From Hyphomicrobium zavarzinii ATCC 27496 (GTDB taxonomy: Bacteria; Pseudomonadota; Alphaproteobacteria; Rhizobiales; Hyphomicrobiaceae), in the NCBI RefSeq assembly GCF_000383415.1, contig NZ_KB911258.1, forward strand, positions 80,056 through 144,055: a stretch of DNA of 64,000 nt. The letters are read 5' to 3'. The notes under the pieces are model-generated. The model searched no databases. It was not told where the DNA came from and saw nothing but the letters and a program-made list of their open reading frames with translations. Shown piece by piece: positions 8,896-17,265 of this stretch. The translations under genes were made by a program, and so were the position numbers. Position 1 is the stretch's first letter. The number at the start of each line of letters is the position of its first letter.

Positions 8896-11487
8896 CTACT
8901 GGGTTGGCAGCTTCGTATTCGTGATCGGTGTGGTCACGCCGTTCACGTGATAGCTGTGGCACAACAGGCAATCCTGACGCGCCATGCCACTGGTGTGGCA
9001 GCTCTGGCAGAGGTCCTTCTTCACCGCACCGAAGTTGGATGAGAAGGTGTGCGGATTGCCCTGCTCGTAGCTCTTGAGATAGGGGCGCTCCTTCTCGAGG
9101 TTGTGGCACGTGAGGCAGCCGCGTGACTCGACGCTGCCGAAATGCGGCTCATGGATGAAGGACGTGAAGCGTCCCTGCTTGCCCGCCGCCGACGCAGAAG
9201 AAAAATTGACGAGCCGTCCCTTGCCTTGGACGTCGTCGATGCTGTGGCACTTCGTGCAAGATCCCTGGGCGTCCTTGCCCGTGAGAGCATCGAAGACTGC
9301 CGTCGCCGGGCTCGCATTGCCCTTCGACGCGTGAGGCCCTGTCAGAACGAGCCACGAATAGACGAATTTGTCCTTGTGGCCCGTGGGGCGGTAGTAGATC
9401 GCGTAATCCTGTCGGTACCAGCCGCCATAGTCGGCCCAGCTCTCCGGATCGACATCGCTTGCGATGCTGATGACGGGCGCCGCGCCCTTTGGAGACGCCC
9501 CTGACCCGGAGGCCGGGCTTCCGGCTTCAGCGTCGGCACGTGCCTCGATGGCGGCCTCCTTGGATGCCGCGCGATCCGGCTTGGCGTCTCTGGCCTCGGC
9601 CTTTCCGTCTGCGCGTTCGGACTGCGCCGCTGCCACCGCGGGGCTCTTTGTGCCCGCTTTGATCGCGCGAAGCTCATCCTCCGTCGGGAACAGCAGATCG
9701 TCGGTTTGCTCGGTAGCTTTTCCTGGAGGCTCTTCGGCCGGAGGCTGTGCCTCCTTGGTGGCATCGGGCTTCGGCGCGGCGTCGGCGTTTCCGACGCCAC
9801 CTTCCTTTAAGCTTGGTTTGTCTGCGCGATCCGGGTCGCCCGCGCGACGCACGTCATCGTTGCGATCTTCCTTTTCGGTCTTTCCGCTCGGCGGTTCGGC
9901 GTCGCCCGCCTGCTCCGCGTCCTTTCTGCGAGCCTCGATCGCGCGAGGTGTTCCGCTCGGCAAGAGCGAGCGCCCTTTGATGGGACCGCCGGTGTCCTCT
10001 CCGGATGCCCCATCGCTGCTGTCTTCCGGCCCGGCGTTCGTGGTGTAGGTCTTCACCTCCACGCCATGGGGCTTGGCTGGTTTACTCCCGGAATCCTGCT
10101 GGCTGGGATTCTTAGCGGCCGGGGCCGCATCCTCCGAGGCCCGCGCCTCGCGTTCGGAAGTTGCCCCGCCCGGGCTCGCGTCCTCGATCGTTGCGCTCCA
10201 GCCGCTTTGCTTCTGATCGCGCGCCTGCGGCCGGTTCGCCATCTCCGTCGCGAGGTTGGGAAGCCACTGCTGTTGCGCGCTGACGATCACATCGCGCGGA
10301 ATGCTTGCGGTGAGGTCGGTGACGAGACCGGGGGAGAGCGTCGCACCGCCGCCGATGTCGAAGGTGCCGAGCACGTCCGAGGCTTTTCCCGAGATGAGAG
10401 CGTGGAACAGCCCCTTGATCTCCCACGCGAGCCTGGTCACGGCCCGGATCTGCTCATCGGTGGCGGCCGTCAGGTCCTGCAGGTTGAGGCTGTCCACCGC
10501 CTTGATCAACGCGCGGCCGTCCTCGTTCCGGCTGATCATCATTTTCATGAACGGCGTGAGATCGGCTTCGGACGCATCGGGCCATTCGCCGACCGAGGCT
10601 TTCTTCTTTTTGAGCGTCACGAGGTCGAGGCCGGGCACGCTGAGGAACGCGATGCCTTTTGGTCCGCTGGCCCGCTCCTTGCCGGCGATCTGGTCGAGAT
10701 GACAGCCGGTGCAGGTTTGCTCGAAGGGCGCGACCGCCATCACGCGCTTGTCCTCCCGGCTGTTGTGGCAGGCCGAGCAGGTGTCGGGGATGCGCCGTCC
10801 CGGGGTCTTCTTCGCCACTTCCGGGAAATGCTTACCGAAATGTCCGGCATGATCGTAGACGATGCGTGAGCGCCTTTTGAACGGATAGGCTTCGAACTGC
10901 GGGTGGCGGCTGTCGAAGCTGTCGAACTTCACCACGTGGCAGGAGCGGCACTGCTCATTGGAGATCTTGGCGAGATCGAAAGTGGCGCCCCGATGCTCCT
11001 GATGACAGGTCGCGCAAAAGAGTCCCCGTTCGACCACGTCATGGGTGGGAAAGGCGGCGGCCTGCGCGCGCGCCGCGTGCGGCTGAGGGGTTTGCGCTGC
11101 GATTTTGGTCAGCCGTCTCGTGCTCTGCTCCAGCACGTCGGCCGAAGCTCCATGCGCATTGAAGGCCGTGTCCGGCATTTTGTGGCAGGTGAGGCACGCC
11201 TTGCTGTCGGCAAGCGGGTCGCCGGCGACGAGACCATGGACCCAGCTTAATTTGCTGTCGCCGTTCTTGGTGTGGCAGGCGCTGCATTTCTCGATGCCGC
11301 CGTGAGCGCTCGCAAGCGGCCCCGGCATGAAAAGCTGCGTCCCCTTGGAGAGCAGCAACGCCGCGCCCACGCAGACGACAGTCGCGAGCGCGAGCGCTTT
11401 GGCAATGCGATCGCGGGAAGCGCCGGGCGCCGCCTGTGCCTCTGACTTCAGCGGCCAAACCGAGCTGATCCAGTCGGGGCGCCACAT
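8896..11487 (-). CDS. Ten-heme cytochrome c, membrane-anchored, with long disordered linker
   Basis: 863-aa periplasmic electron carrier. Ten CXXCH heme motifs are visible: CSACH, CLTCH, CATCH, CRSCH, CSACH and CTGCH in the N-terminal half, then CTKCH, CLTCH, CQSCH and CLLCH near the C-terminus. A transmembrane or uncleaved signal helix (about 29-47) anchors it. After heme 6 comes a heme-free helical part, and then roughly 200 residues of charged low-complexity sequence rich in Asp, Glu, Lys, Ala and Pro separate the two heme groups. The ATG at 11487 overlaps the TGA of the upstream cytochrome b-like gene (TGATG), which fixes the start and implies coupled translation. It is not a recognised MtrA/OmcA/PioA homolog by eye. 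Confidence 0.9.
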   Translation of the reverse strand: MWRPDWISSVWPLKSEAQAAPGASRDRIAKALALATVVCVGAALLLSKGTQLFMPGPLASAHGGIEKCSACHTKNGDSKLSWVHGLVAGDPLADSKACLTCHKMPDTAFNAHGASADVLEQSTRRLTKIAAQTPQPHAARAQAAAFPTHDVVERGLFCATCHQEHRGATFDLAKISNEQCRSCHVVKFDSFDSRHPQFEAYPFKRRSRIVYDHAGHFGKHFPEVAKKTPGRRIPDTCSACHNSREDKRVMAVAPFEQTCTGCHLDQIAGKERASGPKGIAFLSVPGLDLVTLKKKKASVGEWPDASEADLTPFMKMMISRNEDGRALIKAVDSLNLQDLTAATDEQIRAVTRLAWEIKGLFHALISGKASDVLGTFDIGGGATLSPGLVTDLTASIPRDVIVSAQQQWLPNLATEMANRPQARDQKQSGWSATIEDASPGGATSEREARASEDAAPAAKNPSQQDSGSKPAKPHGVEVKTYTTNAGPEDSSDGASGEDTGGPIKGRSLLPSGTPRAIEARRKDAEQAGDAEPPSGKTEKEDRNDDVRRAGDPDRADKPSLKEGGVGNADAAPKPDATKEAQPPAEEPPGKATEQTDDLLFPTEDELRAIKAGTKSPAVAAAQSERADGKAEARDAKPDRAASKEAAIEARADAEAGSPASGSGASPKGAAPVISIASDVDPESWADYGGWYRQDYAIYYRPTGHKDKFVYSWLVLTGPHASKGNASPATAVFDALTGKDAQGSCTKCHSIDDVQGKGRLVNFSSASAAGKQGRFTSFIHEPHFGSVESRGCLTCHNLEKERPYLKSYEQGNPHTFSSNFGAVKKDLCQSCHTSGMARQDCLLCHSYHVNGVTTPITNTKLPTQ

Positions 11488-12362
11488 CACCAGGCTCCCG
11501 ATGAAAACGCGTACGCGACGAGGACGTGCAGCACCCCGAGAACCGTCAGCCCATAAGTGACGGGCACATGGAGGAACAGCCAGCCTTTGGTGAGCGAGAG
11601 ATAGACACGGGCGAAATCCAGCCGGTCCTTCTCGACGACCAGACGCCTGATGGCACCCAGTTTCTCCTGGCCCTGCTGGCCTACATAGCGCGAGAGGGCG
11701 TCGATCTCGTCGGTCATCCGCCTGAGCGGACGCTGCGAGCCGACGAGATGGGCGAGCATGTTGCGCGGGCCCTGGAAGAAGGCGCTGAGATGGGTGGAGT
11801 AAAGATCCGCGATCCACGCATCATGCGGCAGTCCCGGCAAGGCGATTGCGGTCGCTGCCGGATCGGGTGTCGCGACGATGGCATAAACCTTCTGCGCGAT
11901 CTCGGCGCGAAGGGCCGGGATGCGATCGTAGCTCACGCCCTCGTCGATATGGCCCTTCGCCTTCAACGACCAAGCGAGATAGGTGCCGAATATGCCGCTC
12001 AGCGTCACCAGCACGAAGCCCGCCCACAGCGCCCATTCGAAGCCGGTATCCGGCAGAGAAAAATCCGAATGCGAGATGAAGGCGGCGATTAGCAGATATC
12101 CGGCGAAGACATGGATCTTCCGCCAGCGCGTGGCGGATTTCGGCGAGAACGCGCCCCGTTTGATGGCGACGTGGAAGGAGATCTGCAGCCCCATCCCGCC
12201 CGCCAGAATCCAGCCGTCGAGATAGCGCGGATCGCGCAGCCCGTTGCCATAGATCCACACGAGCCAGAACAGCGCGCCCGAGAGGGCCGCGATCAAAGCC
12301 CCCTGAACGATCTGGCTTGCGGGATATTTCGCCGGGCGGCGCCCGATGGCGTCAGGTGTCAC
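11487..12362 (-). CDS. Diheme cytochrome b-like integral membrane protein
   Basis: 291 aa with about five hydrophobic segments. Two helices each carry a pair of histidines 14 residues apart (His84/His98 and His265/His279), the spacing of bis-histidine diheme b cytochromes such as the NarI, FdnI and cytochrome b561 types. Between them lies a long cytoplasmic or periplasmic segment (about 132-255) rich in charged residues. It is translationally coupled to the ten-heme cytochrome downstream, so it most likely passes electrons between the quinone pool or the reductase of this operon and that cytochrome. The heme assignment is inferred from His spacing. Confidence 0.75.
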   Translation of the reverse strand: MTPDAIGRRPAKYPASQIVQGALIAALSGALFWLVWIYGNGLRDPRYLDGWILAGGMGLQISFHVAIKRGAFSPKSATRWRKIHVFAGYLLIAAFISHSDFSLPDTGFEWALWAGFVLVTLSGIFGTYLAWSLKAKGHIDEGVSYDRIPALRAEIAQKVYAIVATPDPAATAIALPGLPHDAWIADLYSTHLSAFFQGPRNMLAHLVGSQRPLRRMTDEIDALSRYVGQQGQEKLGAIRRLVVEKDRLDFARVYLSLTKGWLFLHVPVTYGLTVLGVLHVLVAYAFSSGAW

Positions 12363-12411
12363 GGCAGCACCTCAGGACTTGCTCAAACGCGTGGCTCTGC
12401 TCCCAAAGGGA

Positions 12412-13386
12412 TCAATTCGGCGGCTTTCTCGCTGTGCCCTTGTATTTGTCCGGCCCGGGGATGAGGCTATCGAGCCCCGTCATCGTGCTGCCGTCGTACT
12501 TCTCGGTAATGAGGACGAGTTGCTGCGAGACGCCGTCGGCTGCGGCGGTCAGGCGCCGCTCATTGTTCAGCCTCAGCCCGGCCGACTTGGAAAACTTGAT
12601 GATCTCCGCGATCTCCGGCACGTCCGGCGCGGCCTGCGCTGCCGCGGTGAGTTGCTTGCGCGCGCGGTCGGCACGCTTGGCCATCTCGAAGGCGTAGAGC
12701 CATCTGACTTTCGCCCGGCCGATCCCGCGTAGCGCGGTCTCGAGCTCCACGCCGAGGCCAACGAGATAGAGCATCCGCCTGCGGGCCGCGCTGGCCGCCA
12801 CGTTCTCTCTGCCCTTCGAATACCAGGTGTTGTGCCGGACCTCGCCCTGCGACCAGGACACCAGCTCGAAGTCGCTCCCGGACTTGTGCCCGCCTTTGTT
12901 GACGAGATCCTCTTGCGGCACCACGTGGCAGCCGTAGCAGTTCTTCGCCAGCAGGTAGAACGAGCGCGGCCGGATCATTCCCTTTGAATCGGAGAGCTTC
13001 CAGCGCTCCTTCTCCTCGGCCTTGCTTTCGAACAGAACGGTCTTTCCGCTGAACCCGCTGTGAACCTTGATCCAGTCCTGCCCGGCGCTGTGGCAGGATT
13101 CGCAGGAGATGCCTGCGATCGGCTCCTCCCTGTTGGTCTTCTGCTGCGTCGTGAAGTGGCAGCTCTTGCACAAGTTGTCCGACTTGATGCGCCGCACGCC
13201 CATTTTATCGGCAATCTCGTTGGCCTTCGTGTCGCGCGGCAACTCGCGGAATGTTTTGAAATGATGCGTGCCTTTCCAGGCTTCGGCTTCTTCCTTGTGG
13301 CATTCCGCGCAGGCATTAGGCCCGACTGTCTTCGCTGGGTCGGACGCAGTTGCGCCCGCCGCGGCGAAGCCGAGAAGCATCAGCAA
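12412..13386 (-). CDS. Tetraheme cytochrome c (c554-like)
   Basis: About 324 aa with four CXXCH motifs (CAECH near residue 26, CKSCH, CESCH, CYGCH) all in the first half, the pattern of cytochrome c554/c-prime family proteins; the C-terminal half is heme-free and helical. The N-terminal signal (LLMLLGFAAAGATAS) is cut at its front end. The only in-frame starts are a TTG at 13386 and an ATG at 13380, and neither has a ribosome site. The open frame runs back, without ATG or GTG, into the end of the reductase gene with a good signal-peptide n-region (VRSSVLLVCGLLMLLGF). A non-standard start or translational coupling is therefore likely. It lies 49 bases ahead of the cytochrome b-like gene. Confidence 0.85.
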   Translation of the reverse strand: MLMLLGFAAAGATASDPAKTVGPNACAECHKEEAEAWKGTHHFKTFRELPRDTKANEIADKMGVRRIKSDNLCKSCHFTTQQKTNREEPIAGISCESCHSAGQDWIKVHSGFSGKTVLFESKAEEKERWKLSDSKGMIRPRSFYLLAKNCYGCHVVPQEDLVNKGGHKSGSDFELVSWSQGEVRHNTWYSKGRENVAASAARRRMLYLVGLGVELETALRGIGRAKVRWLYAFEMAKRADRARKQLTAAAQAAPDVPEIAEIIKFSKSAGLRLNNERRLTAAADGVSQQLVLITEKYDGSTMTGLDSLIPGPDKYKGTARKPPN

Positions 13387-13450
13387 GCCGCAGACGAGAA
13401 GAACGGAAGACCGGACAGGCGAGCCAGCGCCGAACCGGATCGACCGAAGG

Positions 13451-14542
13451 CTATGCGCTCTGAGGACGATAATGACTTCTCACCCTTGCGTCGGCCAAAC
13501 TTGCAGCCTCCATCGGCAGCTCTCGCGGAGTGCGGAAGCGATTGAGAGCGAGCCACCCGAATGTGCGGCTCAGCCCGCTTTGCGCGGACGCGCCGTCTGC
13601 GGTCGGCAGGAAAGGATCCGCATGGCAGGTCACGCCGGCCGCAGCGGCGATGGCTTTGACGGAGCCCACCATCTCCGGCGCGCCGCAGGCGTAGATCACG
13701 TCGCTCCGCAGCAGGCGCGGCAGATAGTCCGTCGGCCGGCCTGGCTGAACCGCTGAGATCGGCGCCTCGAGCGTGCTGCACACAGGCACCACATGGACAT
13801 TTGGGAAGCTCGCGAGCCGCACGAGAGCGGGAGCCATGTAGAGCGATCCCAGGGCGCGTCCTCCGGCGATGATCATCATCATGCGCGCTGGGTTCTCGCG
13901 AAGCGCGGCGACGGCAATCGACCAGATCGGCGCAAAGCCGGTGTTGGTTGCGACGAGCAGCAGCCGGCCATTCAGATTGGGCCGGAAGTGCGCCGAGCCG
14001 TAAGGTCCGGAAAGCGTCACCCGATGACCGGGCTTGATGCGCTTGCCGAGCGACGAGGTCACCAAGCCGTTGCTCATGCGCCGGACGTGAAACCAGATCG
14101 ACGCGCCGCTTGCATCGCCGTGCAAGGGGTGGGTGATGCTGAATGGACGGCTCGGATATCCGTTGAAGCGCATCTGCACGTACTGTCCCGCGTGATAGGG
14201 AAGCGCGCGCTGGGTCCGTATGCCGACCTCGATCACCTCCGGCGAGAGGGGGCGCAACGAGCTCAGCACACCCTCGACCGTGCGAGCACCCGAAGGTTGC
14301 TTTTTCTCGATCACCACGTCGTCGACGATGCGGCACTGGCAGGCATGAACAATGCCAGCCTCGGAGCCCGCGCCACCGCTCACCTCGCCCGCGACCAGCC
14401 TGACGCAGCAAGTGCCGCAATGGCCAGCTCGGCAGTCGTGAGGCAGGTTGACGCCATTGCTGAGCGCCGCATCCAGGAGAAGCTCGCCGTGGTGCGCGAG
14501 GAAGCATTGTCCGTTGATCGTGATTTGGTGACGTCGCGTCAT
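13451..14542 (-). CDS. 2Fe-2S / FAD NAD(P)H oxidoreductase (ferredoxin reductase type)
   Basis: 363-aa electron-transfer flavoprotein of the phenol hydroxylase reductase layout. An N-terminal plant-type [2Fe-2S] ferredoxin domain carries four cysteines (CRAGHCGTC plus HACQC). It is followed by an FAD-binding barrel (YPSRPFSITHP, GPYGSAHF) and an NAD(P)-binding domain ending with YACGAPEMV. I chose the ATG at 14542, which begins the ferredoxin domain (MTRRHQITING); a longer in-frame start at 14596 exists. It has no signal peptide, so it works in the cytoplasm. As first gene of the minus-strand cytochrome operon it could link NAD(P)H to the membrane cytochrome b, in either direction. Confidence 0.9.
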   Translation of the reverse strand: MTRRHQITINGQCFLAHHGELLLDAALSNGVNLPHDCRAGHCGTCCVRLVAGEVSGGAGSEAGIVHACQCRIVDDVVIEKKQPSGARTVEGVLSSLRPLSPEVIEVGIRTQRALPYHAGQYVQMRFNGYPSRPFSITHPLHGDASGASIWFHVRRMSNGLVTSSLGKRIKPGHRVTLSGPYGSAHFRPNLNGRLLLVATNTGFAPIWSIAVAALRENPARMMMIIAGGRALGSLYMAPALVRLASFPNVHVVPVCSTLEAPISAVQPGRPTDYLPRLLRSDVIYACGAPEMVGSVKAIAAAAGVTCHADPFLPTADGASAQSGLSRTFGWLALNRFRTPRELPMEAASLADARVRSHYRPQSA

Positions 14543-15220
14543 TGTGCAGCCCCGGCAGGATTGAGGAGCGCGCTCCGAGAAACGTGTCAGGCGCAATGAT
14601 TATAGGGATTTGCCTAAAGACCCATCGTGGTCGGAGAATGACATTTTGTTGGCGATATACGTCTATTTGCGGAAATGAAGATTTCAAGAATAACAAATAA
14701 AAAGAAACAGCAACGGCTGTTCATGTGTCAATTGTGGCGAAATATCGGTGCCATATGAATAAGCAGATTCGCAATAACGAATTGAGCGGCGCTTTTATTC
14801 CATGCAGGATTTTGAGCGTCCGCGCGGGCGTTTGCGATGCCCAGAGTGAACCGTGTTTTTGATGCTCCGGCATGCGATAGGTTTTATCATGGATGAACAG
14901 TGTTGTGTTCGTTCGGGCTCAAAGACGAAGCGAACAAAAAGCTTCTTGGAGTCAGGCGATCGCGCGGCATCTGCTCAGCGAATTGTTTTGTATGTGTCCT
15001 TCCGTTTTGGATGCTCGGATTGAACGTTGCGCGACGGTGGGTGGATGATCGTCTCAGTTTTTGCATTTTTCGCGTAATTTCTATTTTATTCGCAGCCTTA
15101 TCGCCGACAATTTTCACGTACTAATTTTGGATCAGAAATTCCATGCGGCGGTCGGGCGCCGTTTTCGCGCAAGCGAGTTGAATGGGATGCTGCCCTGAAA
15201 TTTATCGAGATGGTAAGGCG
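14543..15220. promoter_or_regulatory. AT-rich divergent control region of the cytochrome cluster
   Basis: 678 bases separating the minus-strand reductase-cytochrome operon from the plus-strand cytochrome-porin operon. Base composition drops sharply from about 14600 to 15140 (many runs of A and T such as AATAACAAATAAAAAG), in a window that is otherwise strongly GC-rich. Small open frames here have no coding character. Both operons must start transcription within it, so it probably holds two promoters and the binding sites of the adjoining regulators. I see no clear sigma-54 -24/-12 element. Confidence 0.6.
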
Positions 15221-17173
15221 ATGAAAAGATTGCCCGATGCTTCGATTGTTTCGTGCGTTCTCGCGAGCGCGATGCTGCTGAGCCCAGCAGTCCTGGCCCC
15301 GGCGATCCTCGGCCATGCTATGGCCGGATCAGCCGGAGCCGGGCCGGTGAAGACCGCGGAGACGCAGCGTGGAGCACCGCTCGCGCGAAGCGACAAGGCA
15401 GAAGCCAACGCGGCCGATGTGCGCACGCCACCCCAGGCGGCCAGCAAGGGGGATCAGAAGAGTAAGCTCAAGGCGGAGGAGAAATCCGTCAAGAAGGCCG
15501 ATCTTGATAAGGCGAAGCCCGAGGGGCACGACAGCCTCCTCAACGACGAGACGCTCTATCCCACCGCCGCGCAATGCGGTGAATGCCACAAGCAGATTTA
15601 CGAGGAGTGGGCGTCGTCACAGCACGCCTACGCGTCGATCTCGCCGATGTTCCACAAGTTCGAGCAGAAGTTCCAGGACCTGACCCAGGGCACGGTCGGC
15701 ACCTTCTGCGTGCGCTGCCATCAGCAGGTCGGCACCCAGCTTGGCGAGAACCGTGAAACCCCGCTCTGGGCGCGCAGCCAGATATCGCGGGAAGGCGTGA
15801 GCTGCATCACTTGCCACCGCGTGAAGGAGCAATACGGCAAGGTCAACGGGGAGCGCCGCGTCGAGCCGGGCAAGATCTACGAGCCGGTCTATGGCAGCGG
15901 TGAGAAGAGCGTCATCAAAGACGTGCTGGCAAACAAGGAGACCTTCGCCGTCAAGACCAGCCCGAAGGGGCGCGGCAACGACATTCACAAAGGCATGATC
16001 ACCAACGATCAGATCACCAAGTCGGAGTTCTGCGTGAGCTGCCATCAGGTGGCGGTCAATCTCGGGATCAAGCTCGAGATCGTCTGGGACCAGTATCGCG
16101 ACAGCCCGGCGCGCAAAGCCGGCGTCACCTGCCAAGATTGCCACATGGGCAAGGTGCCAGGAAAGCCCGAAGGCTATGCGACGGCGCCCTCCGCCATCGT
16201 CGGCGGCAAGGAGGTCAATCCGGGGCGCAAGCACGCCAACCATCGTTTCATCGGTCCGGGCTACTCCATCGCTCACCCCGGCGTCTTCCCGCACAACACT
16301 AAGGCGCAAGCGATCAGCATCAAGGATTGGCTGGAGTTCGACTGGCGTGCCGGATGGGGCACCTCGGAGTTCGAGGACAAGGTCGCCGACGGCAAGGTCA
16401 AGACCGCGTTCCCGAAGCGGTGGGCGGACGCGGCCGAGCGCGAGGACGCGCGCCAGATCATCGACGAGAATCTGAAGCGACTCGACGAGCGCGACGAGAT
16501 CCGCCAGCAGGTGCTTGAAAACGGCAGCCACGTCGACGGCCCGAACATCGAGGGCACGCCAGCGGTCGGCAAGGATTTGGCGTTCTCCTACAAGATCAAG
16601 AACACCAACTCCGGCCATAACCTGCCGTCTGGATCGCTGGGTGCGCAGCCTCAGCTCTGGGTGAACGTCGCGCTCCTCGATCCCGATGGCCAGAACATCT
16701 GGGAGTCGGGCTATGTCGACAGCAACGGCGACATTGCCGACCTGCACAGCCTGGACGTCGCGGCAGGGCGCATCAAGACGGATCAGCAGTTGGTGCACTT
16801 CCAGACCAAGTTCCTGACCACCAACGTGAAGGGCACGGAGCGTGAGATGTACCTCCCGGTAAATTTCGACATCGATCCGCTGCCGCATCTGCGTCCGCCG
16901 GGTGTGCCGACCACCGTGCTCAACCATCCTCCGCTCGTGCGCATGGAGAACCGCTCGTTGCCGCCGTTGGCCGAGAAGGCGGCGCGCTACAAGGTGCCGG
17001 GCAACCTCATCACCAAGCCCGGCAAATACCGCCTGGCGTTCCGCATGCGCAGCCGCGCCGAGCCGATCTACTTCATGCGTTTCGTCGGCTCCACCAAGGA
17101 AATGGAGCAGAGCATGAACGAGCGCATCATGAACTTTCACGCCTACGCCGTGGAGTTCGACGTGAAGGGCTAG
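15221..17173 (+). CDS. Pentaheme cytochrome c (c554 family-like), secreted
   Basis: 650 aa. The N-terminus is a signal peptide (MKRLPDASIVSCVLASAMLL), followed by a Lys/Ala/Glu-rich linker to about residue 105. Five CXXCH motifs follow (CGECH, CVRCH, CITCH, CVSCH, CQDCH), all in the first half, with a large heme-free C-terminal part containing NTNSGHNLPSGSLGAQPQLW, which looks like a beta-sandwich. I chose the ATG at 15221 because the signal peptide then starts MKRL; an earlier frame start lacks a signal. It begins the plus-strand operon and faces the ten-heme gene set across the control region. It probably works in the periplasm or at the outer membrane with the porin that follows. Confidence 0.9.
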   Translation: MKRLPDASIVSCVLASAMLLSPAVLAPAILGHAMAGSAGAGPVKTAETQRGAPLARSDKAEANAADVRTPPQAASKGDQKSKLKAEEKSVKKADLDKAKPEGHDSLLNDETLYPTAAQCGECHKQIYEEWASSQHAYASISPMFHKFEQKFQDLTQGTVGTFCVRCHQQVGTQLGENRETPLWARSQISREGVSCITCHRVKEQYGKVNGERRVEPGKIYEPVYGSGEKSVIKDVLANKETFAVKTSPKGRGNDIHKGMITNDQITKSEFCVSCHQVAVNLGIKLEIVWDQYRDSPARKAGVTCQDCHMGKVPGKPEGYATAPSAIVGGKEVNPGRKHANHRFIGPGYSIAHPGVFPHNTKAQAISIKDWLEFDWRAGWGTSEFEDKVADGKVKTAFPKRWADAAEREDARQIIDENLKRLDERDEIRQQVLENGSHVDGPNIEGTPAVGKDLAFSYKIKNTNSGHNLPSGSLGAQPQLWVNVALLDPDGQNIWESGYVDSNGDIADLHSLDVAAGRIKTDQQLVHFQTKFLTTNVKGTEREMYLPVNFDIDPLPHLRPPGVPTTVLNHPPLVRMENRSLPPLAEKAARYKVPGNLITKPGKYRLAFRMRSRAEPIYFMRFVGSTKEMEQSMNERIMNFHAYAVEFDVKG

Positions 17174-17265
17174 CCCCGAGGGCCGGGCGTTTCGAATTGG
17201 GTGAGTTCAAAGACGCGCGTATCCAGCCTTGCTCCGCTGGTTAGTGCCACGGCGTGGAGTTCCAC

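Noticed and set aside
14887..15124. Small open frames in the AT-rich control region
   Set aside because: They lack ribosome sites and coding bias and lie between two divergent operons.
15617..17140. 507-aa minus-strand frame opposite the pentaheme cytochrome
   Set aside because: Antisense shadow of a gene with five heme motifs and a signal peptide; its protein has no recognisable domain.
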